Below, one piece after another: positions 15,525-24,496 of a stretch of 64,000 nt of DNA. Numbering within the stretch: position 1 is the stretch's first letter; the number at the start of each line of letters is the position of its first letter. The position numbers and the translations under genes are program-made. The stretch comes from Oceanobacillus sp. FSL K6-2867 (GTDB lineage: Bacteria > Bacillota > Bacilli > Bacillales > Amphibacillaceae). The DNA lies in contig NZ_CP150144.1 of assembly GCF_037963145.1 (NCBI RefSeq), forward strand, positions 1,240,001-1,304,000, given 5' to 3'. The notes under the pieces were generated by a model. The model was not told the DNA's origin and did not search any database. It saw nothing but the letters and a program-made list of their open reading frames with translations.

Positions 15525-18032
15525 TTACAAATATTTTTCTTCCGCATATGCTACAGCCGATTTATTAATTGTTTTCAATGCTCCTTCCCATTCTTCAAAG
15601 AGACATTCGACCGTAATTTTTGAAGTTCTGCCGAACATATCTTTCATCAAACATTGACCCTGTAACATGTTATCTAACATTTCTATATTTTCCTCACTCG
15701 ATTCCATGTTCATCCACTTTAAAATATCGGGACGTTCATTCTCTTCATCAAATGCAAAAGCTACACCAAAGTTCCCTGTTTCATTTTCTTTTTCTCGTAA
15801 AGCATCTTTGGTAGATTGTGAGATAAAATATAAAGCATTATTATAACTACGCCCAACACGTTTCATTTGCTTTTCGACTTTTTTACCTTGCCGTGACGAA
15901 ATAATAACCCACGCTTCATCAATAAATTCTATCGTTTGTTCATCCTTATCTTGTTTTCCAAAGAGTTCACAGAATTTACCCAAAGCCAACATAATAGCAT
16001 TTGATTTTCGTTGACTATTTGTATAAGAATCTATACTTGCAGTTGCTTCTGGTAAATCAATATTTTCAATTTCAATAATAGAAATACGGTCATTTAACGA
16101 TAAGGCAGGATTAGAGCCATCATGTATACATAATTTCAAAATACTATCAGAAACAACCTCATATAAAAAATCTCCTGCCTTAGAAACAGAAGATTCTTCA
16201 CTATTCCTCATAAAATCTATTATATGAATAGAGCCAACCTGCTCACCTTGTTGCCTTCTTTCTAAAACTTCTGCAACGGCTCTTAAAAATGCAGTATGAA
16301 TTTCATCTTTTCCTTTAAAATCATAGACTTCTGAAAAAATATCTTGAATCAATTCCTTTGCTTGAGACGAAGGAAGAAACGCTACTGGGTCTAATACGCC
16401 CCAATTATCCTTACCTTCAAAATCTAATGTTATAAATTTATACTTTTCCAAGTGTTCAACAAAAAATGGAAAATCACGTCTAACGGTGCTATCATTAATA
16501 ACTTTATTTATCCATTTCCTTATTTCTTTTTTAGGGTCAATATAAAGAGTTTTTATATAGAGTAGTGTCACATAGATAAATAGCAATTTTGCAAGATATG
16601 ATTTTCCACTACCTGTATCTCCTGTAATCAATACATGCGGACTTCGATATTTACTACCTTTAATATTTTGGTTTGCAAGCATTGGATGAAAGAATACAGG
16701 ATCACGACTTGATAATTTGGCACTTTCTAAGTCCCTATGTTTATGAAACCTGTCAACCCAGCCAATAAAGAAACCAATCTTATTTCCGATTTCGGAATTT
16801 ACACCAAACAGACTCTCTCCCAAACCATCTTGTGTGGTTGACTGTAACCAATTTCTATTCGTTGCTTCTAATTTTTCACCAGGCAATGTTCTATAGAATA
16901 AACTTAATTGGTCAGCCGTTGGAATACGACAAATGATATTTAATTGTTTGAAATAACGTACAACCTGTTTAGCACGCAATAAACATTCTTTTTTCGTCTT
17001 ACCCGTTACAGCTATTGTTGCAAGCCAGTTCATTACGGATACATCATGACTTTTTATTTCCTGTTGTAAATTTCTCATTAAAAAATGACTATCTACGACA
17101 GAATCGTCTACGGAATCACCTATTTTAGCTTGTTCATTTGCTGATTCTTTTAACTCCTTTCCTTTTAAATTAACCTTTAATTTTGATTTTCCTTTTCCTT
17201 CTGATCGAATTTTAAAATCTATAGATACCTCAAATGGTAAGGATTGGGCTTCATAAAAGATATCACTCTCTGCCATATTATCTGGAAATTCATCAATCAC
17301 GACAAAACTTAAATAGCCTTCATCCTGTTCACTACTTAATTTCAAACATGATGACTCCGTGGGGTCAATAATCGTATTTGTAATTGCCTTTATATTTCCG
17401 TTTTCTTCTTCTTCACTAACATCATGATTTAAACCAGAAATAAAATCATAACGATTTACATAAATTAATTCATTTTCTTGTAATCTTGACCCATTCACAC
17501 CGGAAACCATCTTATAAATAGTATCTTCCAATTCCTCAAACTGATTGAAAAAAGAAGTGGGAACATTTTGTTCCCAACCTAAATAATTTACAAACTTATC
17601 TGTTACATTAGATAAAACAGAATAGACATTATCTTTTAATCTACCATCTACATTTACAAATGCATTCTTTAACTTAATGCCAATAATAAAATCATTTTTT
17701 GTCATATTTCCTAAACGAGAACTTAAAATATTTCCTGTTTCATCTAAATAATACCGTCCAACATTTTCGCTATCCTTTGACAAACCTAAACTTAAATCTT
17801 CAAATCTTTCTTTAAGGCGAAACTCTTGAGGATACATTCTCAAATGAAAATCTTCATAATCTGTGATTTCCTCAAAAAACATTTTCCAATTTCTTTTATA
17901 ATTGGCTACCACTTTTTGATTTTGAATAGGAATCGATTCACTTTTTATACGATAATATGCGAACACGTCTCCCATTCTCGTTAACAGCATATTGTTTTTT
18001 ATTGTTTTCAACGCTGGTTTCAGTTTTACCAT
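15525..18032 (-). CDS. conE: ConE-like conjugation ATPase (VirB4 family)
   Basis: This 835-residue cytoplasmic ATPase energises assembly or operation of the type IV secretion channel. The N-terminal domain runs to about residue 450. Walker A is GDTGSGKS in VLITGDTGSGKSYLAKLLF, and Walker B is IEFIDEAWVI, followed by the ISQSTKDAL stretch typical of VirB4. The start is uncertain: the ATG at 18032 follows GGTGG and keeps the conserved KLKPALKTIKNN segment, at the cost of a 95-base overlap with conD. In-frame ATGs at 17990 and 17975 are alternatives. Confidence 0.9.
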   Translation of the reverse strand: MVKLKPALKTIKNNMLLTRMGDVFAYYRIKSESIPIQNQKVVANYKRNWKMFFEEITDYEDFHLRMYPQEFRLKERFEDLSLGLSKDSENVGRYYLDETGNILSSRLGNMTKNDFIIGIKLKNAFVNVDGRLKDNVYSVLSNVTDKFVNYLGWEQNVPTSFFNQFEELEDTIYKMVSGVNGSRLQENELIYVNRYDFISGLNHDVSEEEENGNIKAITNTIIDPTESSCLKLSSEQDEGYLSFVVIDEFPDNMAESDIFYEAQSLPFEVSIDFKIRSEGKGKSKLKVNLKGKELKESANEQAKIGDSVDDSVVDSHFLMRNLQQEIKSHDVSVMNWLATIAVTGKTKKECLLRAKQVVRYFKQLNIICRIPTADQLSLFYRTLPGEKLEATNRNWLQSTTQDGLGESLFGVNSEIGNKIGFFIGWVDRFHKHRDLESAKLSSRDPVFFHPMLANQNIKGSKYRSPHVLITGDTGSGKSYLAKLLFIYVTLLYIKTLYIDPKKEIRKWINKVINDSTVRRDFPFFVEHLEKYKFITLDFEGKDNWGVLDPVAFLPSSQAKELIQDIFSEVYDFKGKDEIHTAFLRAVAEVLERRQQGEQVGSIHIIDFMRNSEESSVSKAGDFLYEVVSDSILKLCIHDGSNPALSLNDRISIIEIENIDLPEATASIDSYTNSQRKSNAIMLALGKFCELFGKQDKDEQTIEFIDEAWVIISSRQGKKVEKQMKRVGRSYNNALYFISQSTKDALREKENETGNFGVAFAFDEENERPDILKWMNMESSEENIEMLDNMLQGQCLMKDMFGRTSKITVECLFEEWEGALKTINKSAVAYAEEKYL

Positions 18033-18459
18033 TCTTTTTATCCACCACCCAGACACATTCTTTAAAAGTTATTTTTTTCTTATTCATCCATTCTACTTCT
18101 TTCCCATTACAATACTTTTTCTTAGGAATTTTTATTGCGAATAAATATTTCACATAATCATACATGAACCTATAAATATTTTTACCTTCTGGCTTTATTT
18201 TAGTTACGAGCCATGTAAATAATAAGGGAACACAAACTAAAAATATAAACCACGTATTTGAAAACGCATAAGGATAAAATTTTCTTATTATCCACCCTGC
18301 CAAAAACGTCATGATTAGAAAGATCACAAAATTAAATGCAGGAATTAATTCAATTGTAAACGGCAGATAATAATTATCTGTTATCTGCCTAATTTTCTTT
18401 GGTTCCCTTAAAGCCCTTCTATAATTAAATACCACTCTACTTTCTTTTCTATCTGCCAT
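17938..18459 (-). CDS. conD: ConD-like conjugation protein (TcpE family)
   Basis: This 173-residue membrane protein has two close helices (about 38-60 and 67-85), flanked by an N-terminal RVVFNYRRALREPKKI and a basic C-terminus. That is the TcpE/ConD layout of Gram-positive conjugation systems. It sits between conC and conE as in ICEBs1. The 3' end overlaps the start of conE. It likely forms part of the membrane channel complex. Confidence 0.8.
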   Translation of the reverse strand: MADRKESRVVFNYRRALREPKKIRQITDNYYLPFTIELIPAFNFVIFLIMTFLAGWIIRKFYPYAFSNTWFIFLVCVPLLFTWLVTKIKPEGKNIYRFMYDYVKYLFAIKIPKKKYCNGKEVEWMNKKKITFKECVWVVDKKNGKTETSVENNKKQYAVNENGRRVRILSYKK

Positions 18460-18471
18460 ACTATCACTCTC

Positions 18472-18723
18472 TTATAATGTATTCATAAAGGCTTCAATCC
18501 AACCAGCAACTGTATCCCAATTTCGAACTACAAAATAAACAATTCCTCCAACGATACAGGACACAATAATCGCACCAAATTTAAATTTAGCTAGATGCTT
18601 TGTGACTAGGAAAATTATAATGATTACAATCGCTTGCTGAACAATCTCCAATGCCCATCTTTCAATACCTCCAAAAGTAGGCAAATCAGCCTGAGCTAAA
18701 ACTAAGTGATTAAAAAATTCCAT
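18472..18723 (-). CDS. conC: ConC-like small membrane protein
   Basis: This 83-residue protein has two strongly hydrophobic segments (about 28-43 and 48-66) and a short acidic N-terminus. Size and position between conB and conD match ConC of ICEBs1. The family has no enzymatic motif; it is a channel component by association. Confidence 0.7.
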   Translation of the reverse strand: MEFFNHLVLAQADLPTFGGIERWALEIVQQAIVIIIIFLVTKHLAKFKFGAIIVSCIVGGIVYFVVRNWDTVAGWIEAFMNTL

Positions 18724-18735
18724 TTTTCATTCCTC

Positions 18736-19782
18736 CTAATTATAAATAAAATTTTCCACATAAAAATTTCTTCCATTCTTAGAAATTGTCATTTCTACTG
18801 GATTCACTTGCTCGATATTGGTCAATTCATCTCTAAACACCACCTCCATTAATGCTTTGTAATGGTCACCATCTACATAGATTTTTAAATTTCTTATATC
18901 TTCAAATAAAAAAGAACCATTTAACGTTTGTGGGTCATCCATAAGATAAGCCATTTCGTCAACTGGTTCTGTAGCATACTTTTCAAAAAAAGTAATTAGA
19001 AATTCATTGATATTTTCTATTTCATTTCCGTTATATTCTTCTAATTCAATCGCTGGCATTTCATATTCTATATTTCCAACCAATGAAGGTATTTGCGTAA
19101 AATATGGAACGGATTGTACACTGAACAAACCATTCTCATAAACAATAGGAATATTTAACAACAAAGATGTTTTTTTCTCCTCTGTTTCAGTCTCAACTTC
19201 AATTTCCTTCTTTTTCTCTTTACCCTTTCCTTTAGTCACTTCTTTTTCTGTCTCTGTCTTTAATTCATTTTTAAATGTTACTTTATATTGAAAGAGATTT
19301 CGATTTCCTTCATCTTCTATATGAAAAAGATTAAAGGATTCTAACTGTCTTGTACCTTTTACTTCTTCTAAGTTGTATAAAGGATTTTTTTCATTATTAA
19401 ATGTGTCATTAAAAACCATGTATTCTTTTAGTTTATTTGCTCTTCCTTGTAAAGCTTCACTTTCATTAGGAACATTAATATATTCCTTTATAAAATTGGA
19501 TAGAAATTCATGCGCTGATTCTACAGGAATTTCTTCTATCACTTCCTCGTTTTCATTCGCTTCTACCAATCTATTTGTTTCATTCAAAGTAGAACGAGTG
19601 TTAATAGACAACAAGACTGACACTATAGCTAAAAAAAGCATTCCTAAAATTAATGACCATATAAATAAAGCTGTTCTCTTAGATGTATCTTTTCTTACAT
19701 GGCTTTTCTCTTTTTTCGGCCTCTCAATTTGTTCTATCTTCCCAATAACTTTATTCTTTTTTAATTTATCTTTAATACTCAT
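18736..19782 (-). CDS. conB: ConB-like conjugation protein (TcpC family)
   Basis: This 348-residue bitopic protein has a basic cytoplasmic N-terminus, one helix (about 38-60) and two extracytoplasmic NTF2-like domains, the TcpC/ConB plan (TcpC is related in fold to VirB8). A highly charged KE-rich insert (KEVTKGKGKEKKKEIEVE) near residue 185 separates parts of the first domain. Its start overlaps the previous stop by one base, so it is translationally coupled. Confidence 0.82.
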   Translation of the reverse strand: MSIKDKLKKNKVIGKIEQIERPKKEKSHVRKDTSKRTALFIWSLILGMLFLAIVSVLLSINTRSTLNETNRLVEANENEEVIEEIPVESAHEFLSNFIKEYINVPNESEALQGRANKLKEYMVFNDTFNNEKNPLYNLEEVKGTRQLESFNLFHIEDEGNRNLFQYKVTFKNELKTETEKEVTKGKGKEKKKEIEVETETEEKKTSLLLNIPIVYENGLFSVQSVPYFTQIPSLVGNIEYEMPAIELEEYNGNEIENINEFLITFFEKYATEPVDEMAYLMDDPQTLNGSFLFEDIRNLKIYVDGDHYKALMEVVFRDELTNIEQVNPVEMTISKNGRNFYVENFIYN

Positions 19783-20084
19783 TATGAACCCCTTTCAATA
19801 TAATTTATAAAAGATCTTACTCTTTGCAACACTTGGAATGGTGAAGCATTTTCCAAATACACTTTTTCATTTATTTTCCTACCTTTATCAACATAGGTAG
19901 CTTTATAAAAAGAAAAACGATAAGTTGAATATCCCATCTTTCTATATCCTTCAACAATCAAAGACGTATTTTCAGTCAAATCCTTAACAAAGACTCGATA
20001 AAAATAATGCTTTTCACCTTCCCTATATCTAGGAATATCTGAAATAAAACCTAAGTCTTTAAAGCATTCCGCTAACGACTTCAT
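19782..20084 (-). CDS. Hypothetical protein in the conjugation operon
   Basis: This 100-residue soluble protein (MKSLAECFKDLGFISDIPRY) has mixed alpha/beta character. It is coupled at both ends by one-base overlaps (TAATG). It is in the position of yddA in ICEBs1. No recognised domain. Confidence 0.65.
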   Translation of the reverse strand: MKSLAECFKDLGFISDIPRYREGEKHYFYRVFVKDLTENTSLIVEGYRKMGYSTYRFSFYKATYVDKGRKINEKVYLENASPFQVLQRVRSFINYIERGS

Positions 20085-20374
20085 TACTCATGAACCTCCA
20101 ATGCAAGAAATTCTACTGTTATAATCGCACTTTTAGGATTTCCCGTTACTTTATTCTGCTTATGAGGAACATTCGCAAATATAAAATGAAATGTTTTATC
20201 TTCATCCTGTTCATTTTCAACATAAAAATATACGCTCATTTCAATATAAAGAGAATTATCAATACCCTGTAATTCTTCTCTCAACATTTCTAAAATGACG
20301 TACTTATGATTAATCATTTTTTCTTTTTCCAAGGCTCCTATCAATTCAGCTTGATTCAAAACGAGTGGAACCAT
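20084..20374 (-). CDS. Hypothetical protein in the conjugation operon
   Basis: This 96-residue protein (MVPLVLNQAELIGALEKEKM) starts with the ATG at 20374. GGAAG lies about 8 bases upstream. It overlaps the next gene by one base. Position corresponds to the ydcS/ydcT area of ICEBs1, between the relaxase and conB. Function unknown. Confidence 0.6.
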   Translation of the reverse strand: MVPLVLNQAELIGALEKEKMINHKYVILEMLREELQGIDNSLYIEMSVYFYVENEQDEDKTFHFIFANVPHKQNKVTGNPKSAIITVEFLALEVHE

Positions 20375-20567
20375 TTTTTCACTTCCTTTCAATTATCCCA
20401 AAACAAATTCTAGTTTTGTTTTCTTTTCATCATAATAATAAAGTTCCAAAGCTGATCCACTTCCCTCACCTCCTAATATAGTCACTAATCTACAAGCAAG
20501 GTCCAGGTAGTATTTTTCAAAACACTTCGCTGAAAAATCTCCACCTTTTCCCCCTTGCTTTCCGATT

Positions 20568-20730
20568 TTTTGCAGGCTTATAAGGCTTCGCCGAACGACC
20601 GATATACTAATTAGACACATAAATAAATGGTCGTTCGCTTTTCTAGTGTAGCCTGCAAAATCGTTAGTGCTACCGTTCAATGTAATATTCTTTTCCGATA
20701 TGAATATACGCTATGCGGGGGCTAGCCCCC
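20568..20730 (-). other. Candidate single-strand origin (sso) downstream of nicK
   Basis: TTTTGCAGGCT (20568-20578) and AGCCTGCAAAA (20650-20660) form a perfect 11-bp outer stem. Inside it CGAACGACC (20592-20600) pairs with GGTCGTTCG (20629-20637). Nearby is TAGCGT on the minus strand (20708-20713), the CS-6 hexamer of ssoA-type origins, and the palindrome GGGGGCTAGCCCCC (20717-20730). ICEBs1 has an sso on this side of its relaxase gene. The region 20393-20784 holds no supported gene. Confidence 0.55.
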
Positions 20731-20784
20731 ACACCCCCAGCCTTCACTTCCCTCAACCTAATTAGAAGGGTAAAGACCAAAACA

Positions 20785-21831
20785 TTAAATAATCATTTCT
20801 TCTGGTCTTGCAAGATAAACCATCATCATGTGTTCTTGCTTTTCATTCAGTTCTATTTCATCCTCAAAATTTTCTAAATCAGAAATACCTTTTGTATCTT
20901 CCACTAGCTTTATCATTTTTCTTGTTCTTGCCGCTTGATTCATATACCACCTCTTTGACTTATCATAAAAATCTTCTTGTGGCTTCGTAAAAATCTGTAA
21001 TCTTTCCACATCATTTAAAAAAACCTCCCAAAAATGAGAAGTTTTCCAACGCGCTCTATTTAAGTCATCTTCCTTTTCCACAAAGCGCAAATAGTTCTTA
21101 ATTATCCCTTTACCGACATGCAGCAAATTACCAGTCGACATTATCTCTGAAACAACACTATTCGCTCTATCATTTTTAAATCGCAATTCATATCTATTCC
21201 AATTTCCAAATTCCTCTACAGGCTTATTGTGTTTATCAGCCTGTTCATAGTTTTTTTGATAAAAACAAAAATAAACTTCTGAATGTTTTTTTGAGCCAAA
21301 ATAAAGTGTCGTGCCACCCTGTTCACCATCCTCCATTGATAACGAACCATTATAATCCGTTTTTTTAAATCGGGAAATCGCTTCGCCATTTCTTATCTTG
21401 TCAAAAAGAAAAGGTATTTCAAAATAAGTTTTTTTATCATCAATTGAAATATCTAATCTCGGAAATTTACCACCATTTTTCTTACAATCTCCAAAAAAGT
21501 CCATCCAGGTAATTTTCCTAGCTTTTAAAAAAGTTTCAAATTGACGGCAACCCCCTCCACTTAATTCAATAAGCGTTCCTCGAACATCTAAATCATGCGA
21601 ATAAAAAACTTTAATATTATCTAATTGATATGTGCCTATATAGCCATAAAAGCCACTTTCTTTATGCTCCATATATTCTTTTTTTAAATGAAGCACATTA
21701 TTTAATATCAAATCGACATCATGAGTTTTAAAGGATACTCTTAAATAGTCAACCATTGCTATTAAAGGGTTTTCGGTCTCTTTTGTATTTTGTACCCCCC
21801 TGTTAGAGTAGGGGGGGTTTTTGGTCGTCAT
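20785..21831 (-). CDS. nicK: NicK-like relaxase (MobT/Rep_trans family)
   Basis: This 348-residue relaxase is of the Rep_trans type used by ICEBs1 and Tn916, related to rolling-circle replication initiators. MVDYLRVSFKTHDVD near residue 27 and FPRLDISIDDKK near 125 are family landmarks with acidic metal ligands, and YFGSKKHSEVYFCFYQKNYEQ carries the candidate tyrosines. It nicks oriT for transfer and for autonomous rolling-circle replication. The first codons contain the oriT repeat, and the gene overlaps conQ by 29 bases. Confidence 0.88.
   Translation of the reverse strand: MTTKNPPYSNRGVQNTKETENPLIAMVDYLRVSFKTHDVDLILNNVLHLKKEYMEHKESGFYGYIGTYQLDNIKVFYSHDLDVRGTLIELSGGGCRQFETFLKARKITWMDFFGDCKKNGGKFPRLDISIDDKKTYFEIPFLFDKIRNGEAISRFKKTDYNGSLSMEDGEQGGTTLYFGSKKHSEVYFCFYQKNYEQADKHNKPVEEFGNWNRYELRFKNDRANSVVSEIMSTGNLLHVGKGIIKNYLRFVEKEDDLNRARWKTSHFWEVFLNDVERLQIFTKPQEDFYDKSKRWYMNQAARTRKMIKLVEDTKGISDLENFEDEIELNEKQEHMMMVYLARPEEMII
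21794..21818 (-). other. oriT inverted repeat within the conQ/nicK overlap
   Basis: ACCCCCC (21794-21800) and GGGGGGT (21812-21818) flank a central TGTTAGAGTAG. On the minus strand the inner bases read CTAACAGGGGGGT, close to the ICEBs1 and Tn916 oriT as I recall it (CGCTAACAGGGGGGT). Nicking is expected in this block. The bases encode the last residues of ConQ and the residues NPPYSNRG of NicK. Confidence 0.8.
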
Positions 21832-23272
21832 TCGCTACGCTCACTCCTCCCGAGTGCTTTTCGCTGTCGCTAGCGACTGTCGTCGCTTCCGCACTCTCCA
21901 CTATCGGTGTTACTTTTCCTATTTCTTCTAAAAAGTCATACCCTTTAGGGACAAGAGGTGTGTAAAATTCCGTGATAACAGAAGCGCCATAATCCGCATA
22001 GCCACGCCCTTTTATACGCTTATTCACAAAAGTATTATCTACATCACCAAACATCATTCCATAGCCAGTTTCGCTATTACGTCCTAATGCTACACGGAAA
22101 TTAAATTGGTCTCTTATCCCATCAGCTAAATACTTGGCGTCTGGACGTTGATTAGCCAAAATAAGAAACACACCTGCTTGTCGCCCTAACATAGTTAATT
22201 GTTTCATGTCTTCTAAAACTTCGATTTTTTCCTTATGATCTAGCATTTCCATAAACGCTACATATTCATCAAAAATAACAAAATATGGTGCTAAACCTAC
22301 GCTTGCATAATTTCCGCCTGTTTTATAATTAGGCATAGTTTTCATCTTTTCAGAACGATCATGCATTTCTTCTCTTGCTTTTTTCAAAGTCATTTTAATT
22401 CCATTCTTCCTACTAAAAACAGTTTTTCCAGGCATTACAGATTCTAGGTCTGCAAGGTCTGCATTTTTGGGGTCTAATATCCGCAATTCCGCACCCGATT
22501 TTAATAATGCTTCAATCATTGTTAAAATGAAATACGTTTTCCCTCCACCAGTCCCGCCAGCAATCAACATATGAGGTAATTCATCAAATTTCCAATCAAT
22601 ATGCTTCATAAGCTTCATCGCACCATTTTTCACCGTTACATCACTAATAGGAATACGATTTTGTTGAACATCATACATCAATTTATAACACACAAAGTTT
22701 TCCTCTAATTCTCTATCGACTAAAGCACAATACAGACCGTTTTCTAATTGGTCTCCTAATTTAAGAAACCTATCTTGAAATCGGCTCATATCCATGGCTA
22801 CTCGAAATTCAATATAGCCCTTTTTTATTTTGTAATATGCTTTGGGAAAATAGGATATTTTAGATTTCGTAACAGTCTTATCTGACAAACTCCATTTAGA
22901 TTCTGTTGAATAGCTTTCTTTTTCCATGAAGCGATTTGATATAAACATTCTTGCTAATTTTTGCATATGCCAAATACGTCTATATTTTTCAAAAAAGATA
23001 AAATATGCAAATCCAACTACAGCAACACCTACTAAGCTAGCTATAAGCAATCCTTTCCCTATATAAATCCAATTCCAACCTGCTAAATCTTTTAGATAAT
23101 CCCAAGTAAACCATTGACTGACATTACTAATTCCATTTTTATAAAAAATAATAAGGCTCAATATAAAAACAGGTATAAATATTGATAAACCTGCTCTTAA
23201 TACACCATGCTCCATTTTAGGCGTTATTCGTATACCACGATATTTCCAAAGACGTTTCTTCAAAAAACTCAA
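21803..23272 (-). CDS. conQ: ConQ-like coupling protein (FtsK/SpoIIIE family)
   Basis: This 489-residue coupling protein has two N-terminal helices (about 25-45 and 70-94) and a motor domain. Walker A is GGTGGGKT (239-246) and Walker B is FVIFDE (331-336). ILANQRPDAKYLADGIRDQF is typical of the FtsK/SpoIIIE coupling proteins of ICEBs1 (ConQ) and Tn916 (Orf21). It delivers relaxase-bound DNA to the channel. It is preceded by a terminator-like hairpin at 23324-23361. Confidence 0.9.
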   Translation of the reverse strand: MSFLKKRLWKYRGIRITPKMEHGVLRAGLSIFIPVFILSLIIFYKNGISNVSQWFTWDYLKDLAGWNWIYIGKGLLIASLVGVAVVGFAYFIFFEKYRRIWHMQKLARMFISNRFMEKESYSTESKWSLSDKTVTKSKISYFPKAYYKIKKGYIEFRVAMDMSRFQDRFLKLGDQLENGLYCALVDRELEENFVCYKLMYDVQQNRIPISDVTVKNGAMKLMKHIDWKFDELPHMLIAGGTGGGKTYFILTMIEALLKSGAELRILDPKNADLADLESVMPGKTVFSRKNGIKMTLKKAREEMHDRSEKMKTMPNYKTGGNYASVGLAPYFVIFDEYVAFMEMLDHKEKIEVLEDMKQLTMLGRQAGVFLILANQRPDAKYLADGIRDQFNFRVALGRNSETGYGMMFGDVDNTFVNKRIKGRGYADYGASVITEFYTPLVPKGYDFLEEIGKVTPIVESAEATTVASDSEKHSGGVSVANDDQKPPLL

Positions 23273-23323
23273 TCTTTATCACCTTCTTTTACAGTGAAAT
23301 TCAGTTGTCTCTAAATAATTGAA

Positions 23324-23361
23324 CAAAAAAAGCGTGCCAATTAATTTATAACTAGCACGCT
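23324..23361 (-). terminator. Terminator-like hairpin between helP and conQ
   Basis: AGCGTGC (23331-23337) pairs with GCACGCT (23355-23361), and a T-run of seven follows on the minus strand. It could let more HelP be made than ConQ. Confidence 0.6.
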
Positions 23362-23370
23362 ACTAATCTA

Positions 23371-23763
23371 TTATTTCTTTTCTCCACCTACTCCTACTGG
23401 TTCTTTGCTAGGTTCATTCTTTTTTATACCACCAGAACTTCCGCCCTCAATAATATCTTCTGCTTCAACTGTCCAGATAACATTAGCAAAGTTTCCATTT
23501 GCTTGCGCTCTTGCTTTAATGACAGGATTTTTTAATTTTACCTGCTTATTAAATTCAATTTCTTTCAAATCTATATATTCCGGTATTGTGACCTCAATCT
23601 GTTCTTTTTGAGTTGAGGAAGAAAGGTTATAGATACGAGATTCCAACTTATCCGTACGTTCATTCTTATCACGGTCATAAAACATTCTTTCACGTTTTAA
23701 TCCCATAAAATATAAATCACCAAAAGTTAGTTCATTAGGTATAATTCCTGTTTTAAATTCCAT
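23371..23763 (-). CDS. helP: HelP-like helicase processivity factor (DUF961)
   Basis: This 130-residue DUF961 protein is in the same place as HelP (YdcP) of ICEBs1, just upstream of conQ. FKTGIIPNELTFGDLYFMGLKRER is the usual N-terminus. HelP raises the processivity of the host helicase PcrA during element replication. The C-terminus is Gly/Ser/Lys-rich and likely disordered. Its ATG follows the stop of the preceding small gene directly. Confidence 0.82.
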   Translation of the reverse strand: MEFKTGIIPNELTFGDLYFMGLKRERMFYDRDKNERTDKLESRIYNLSSSTQKEQIEVTIPEYIDLKEIEFNKQVKLKNPVIKARAQANGNFANVIWTVEAEDIIEGGSSGGIKKNEPSKEPVGVGGEKK

Positions 23764-23925
23764 TTAAAATCTCTCCCTTAATTGTTTTTTTATACTTTCA
23801 TTTTCCATCTTTATTTTTTTGTATTCAGACATTAAAGCAACTAAGTGCTTTCTTTCTACAGAAACAATCATTTGCTCATCACTAAAAAAATCTAATGTTT
23901 CTATTAATGATTCGTAAGCGCTCAT
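23764..23925 (-). CDS. Small coiled-coil protein upstream of helP
   Basis: This 53-residue frame begins MSAYESLIETLDFFSDEQM and ends KKIKMENESIKKQLRERF. GAGGTG lies 5 bases before the ATG. The second half is a heptad-like charged helix. Its stop touches the helP start, so the two are coupled. ICEBs1 has the small gene ydcO at this place, though I cannot confirm homology. Confidence 0.65.
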   Translation of the reverse strand: MSAYESLIETLDFFSDEQMIVSVERKHLVALMSEYKKIKMENESIKKQLRERF

Positions 23926-23974
23926 TTTAGCACCTCATTATTTTTTTCTAAAGTAATCCTATATTTCAGGGAAT

Positions 23975-24475
23975 TTAATTAATATATTCAAATATGCCAT
24001 GCGAAGTCACAAGAAAGTTTCCTTCTATTTCCATGTCACGCCCAAGTGCATGGTAATCAATATAATTTTGCAAATTAGTAGGAACTTCTCCAAGCATCCC
24101 TGTTTCTTCCACATAGTAACGTGCAACATCTTCCATAGAATCACAATCAGAATAACAAACAATATCTTCTACATTTTCCAACAATTCTTCAAGACTACCA
24201 AACCACATACCTAATATCGCTGATAATTCATGATAAATAGGAGTACCTTCAATTTCTTCTACCATTGCGCACAAACGATTTATTTCATTAATAGATGTAT
24301 ATTCACTTATTTCAAATGGTAATTCGTAATCATGAATAGCAATTTCTTCATAATCACCATTTAATCCAATGGACTCTTTTACTTCTTCCATATTAATCGG
24401 AGGTGTAAACCAATCACCTGCAAGTTCACCCTCATTATATTTTCCGAGATTAGATATATAGACACGCATTTCCAT
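23975..24475 (-). CDS. ardA: ArdA antirestriction protein
   Basis: This 166-residue acidic protein resembles ArdA (Orf18 of Tn916), a DNA mimic that blocks type I restriction enzymes. It begins MEMRVYISNLGKYNEGELAG and contains WFTPPIN, IHDYELPFEISEY and RDMEIEGNFLVTSHGIFEY, all usual ArdA landmarks. GAGGTG precedes the ATG at 24475. It is the second gene of the minus-strand operon, so it should be made early after transfer, when incoming DNA is exposed to restriction. Confidence 0.88.
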   Translation of the reverse strand: MEMRVYISNLGKYNEGELAGDWFTPPINMEEVKESIGLNGDYEEIAIHDYELPFEISEYTSINEINRLCAMVEEIEGTPIYHELSAILGMWFGSLEELLENVEDIVCYSDCDSMEDVARYYVEETGMLGEVPTNLQNYIDYHALGRDMEIEGNFLVTSHGIFEYIN

Positions 24476-24496
24476 CACTTATCACCTCTCTGCAAT

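Noticed and set aside
20393..20680. 95-residue minus-strand frame downstream of nicK
   Set aside because: Most of it overlaps the large hairpin of the sso candidate, it has low-complexity Gly/Ser/Leu composition and no good ribosome site. Only its last 20 codons look protein-like.
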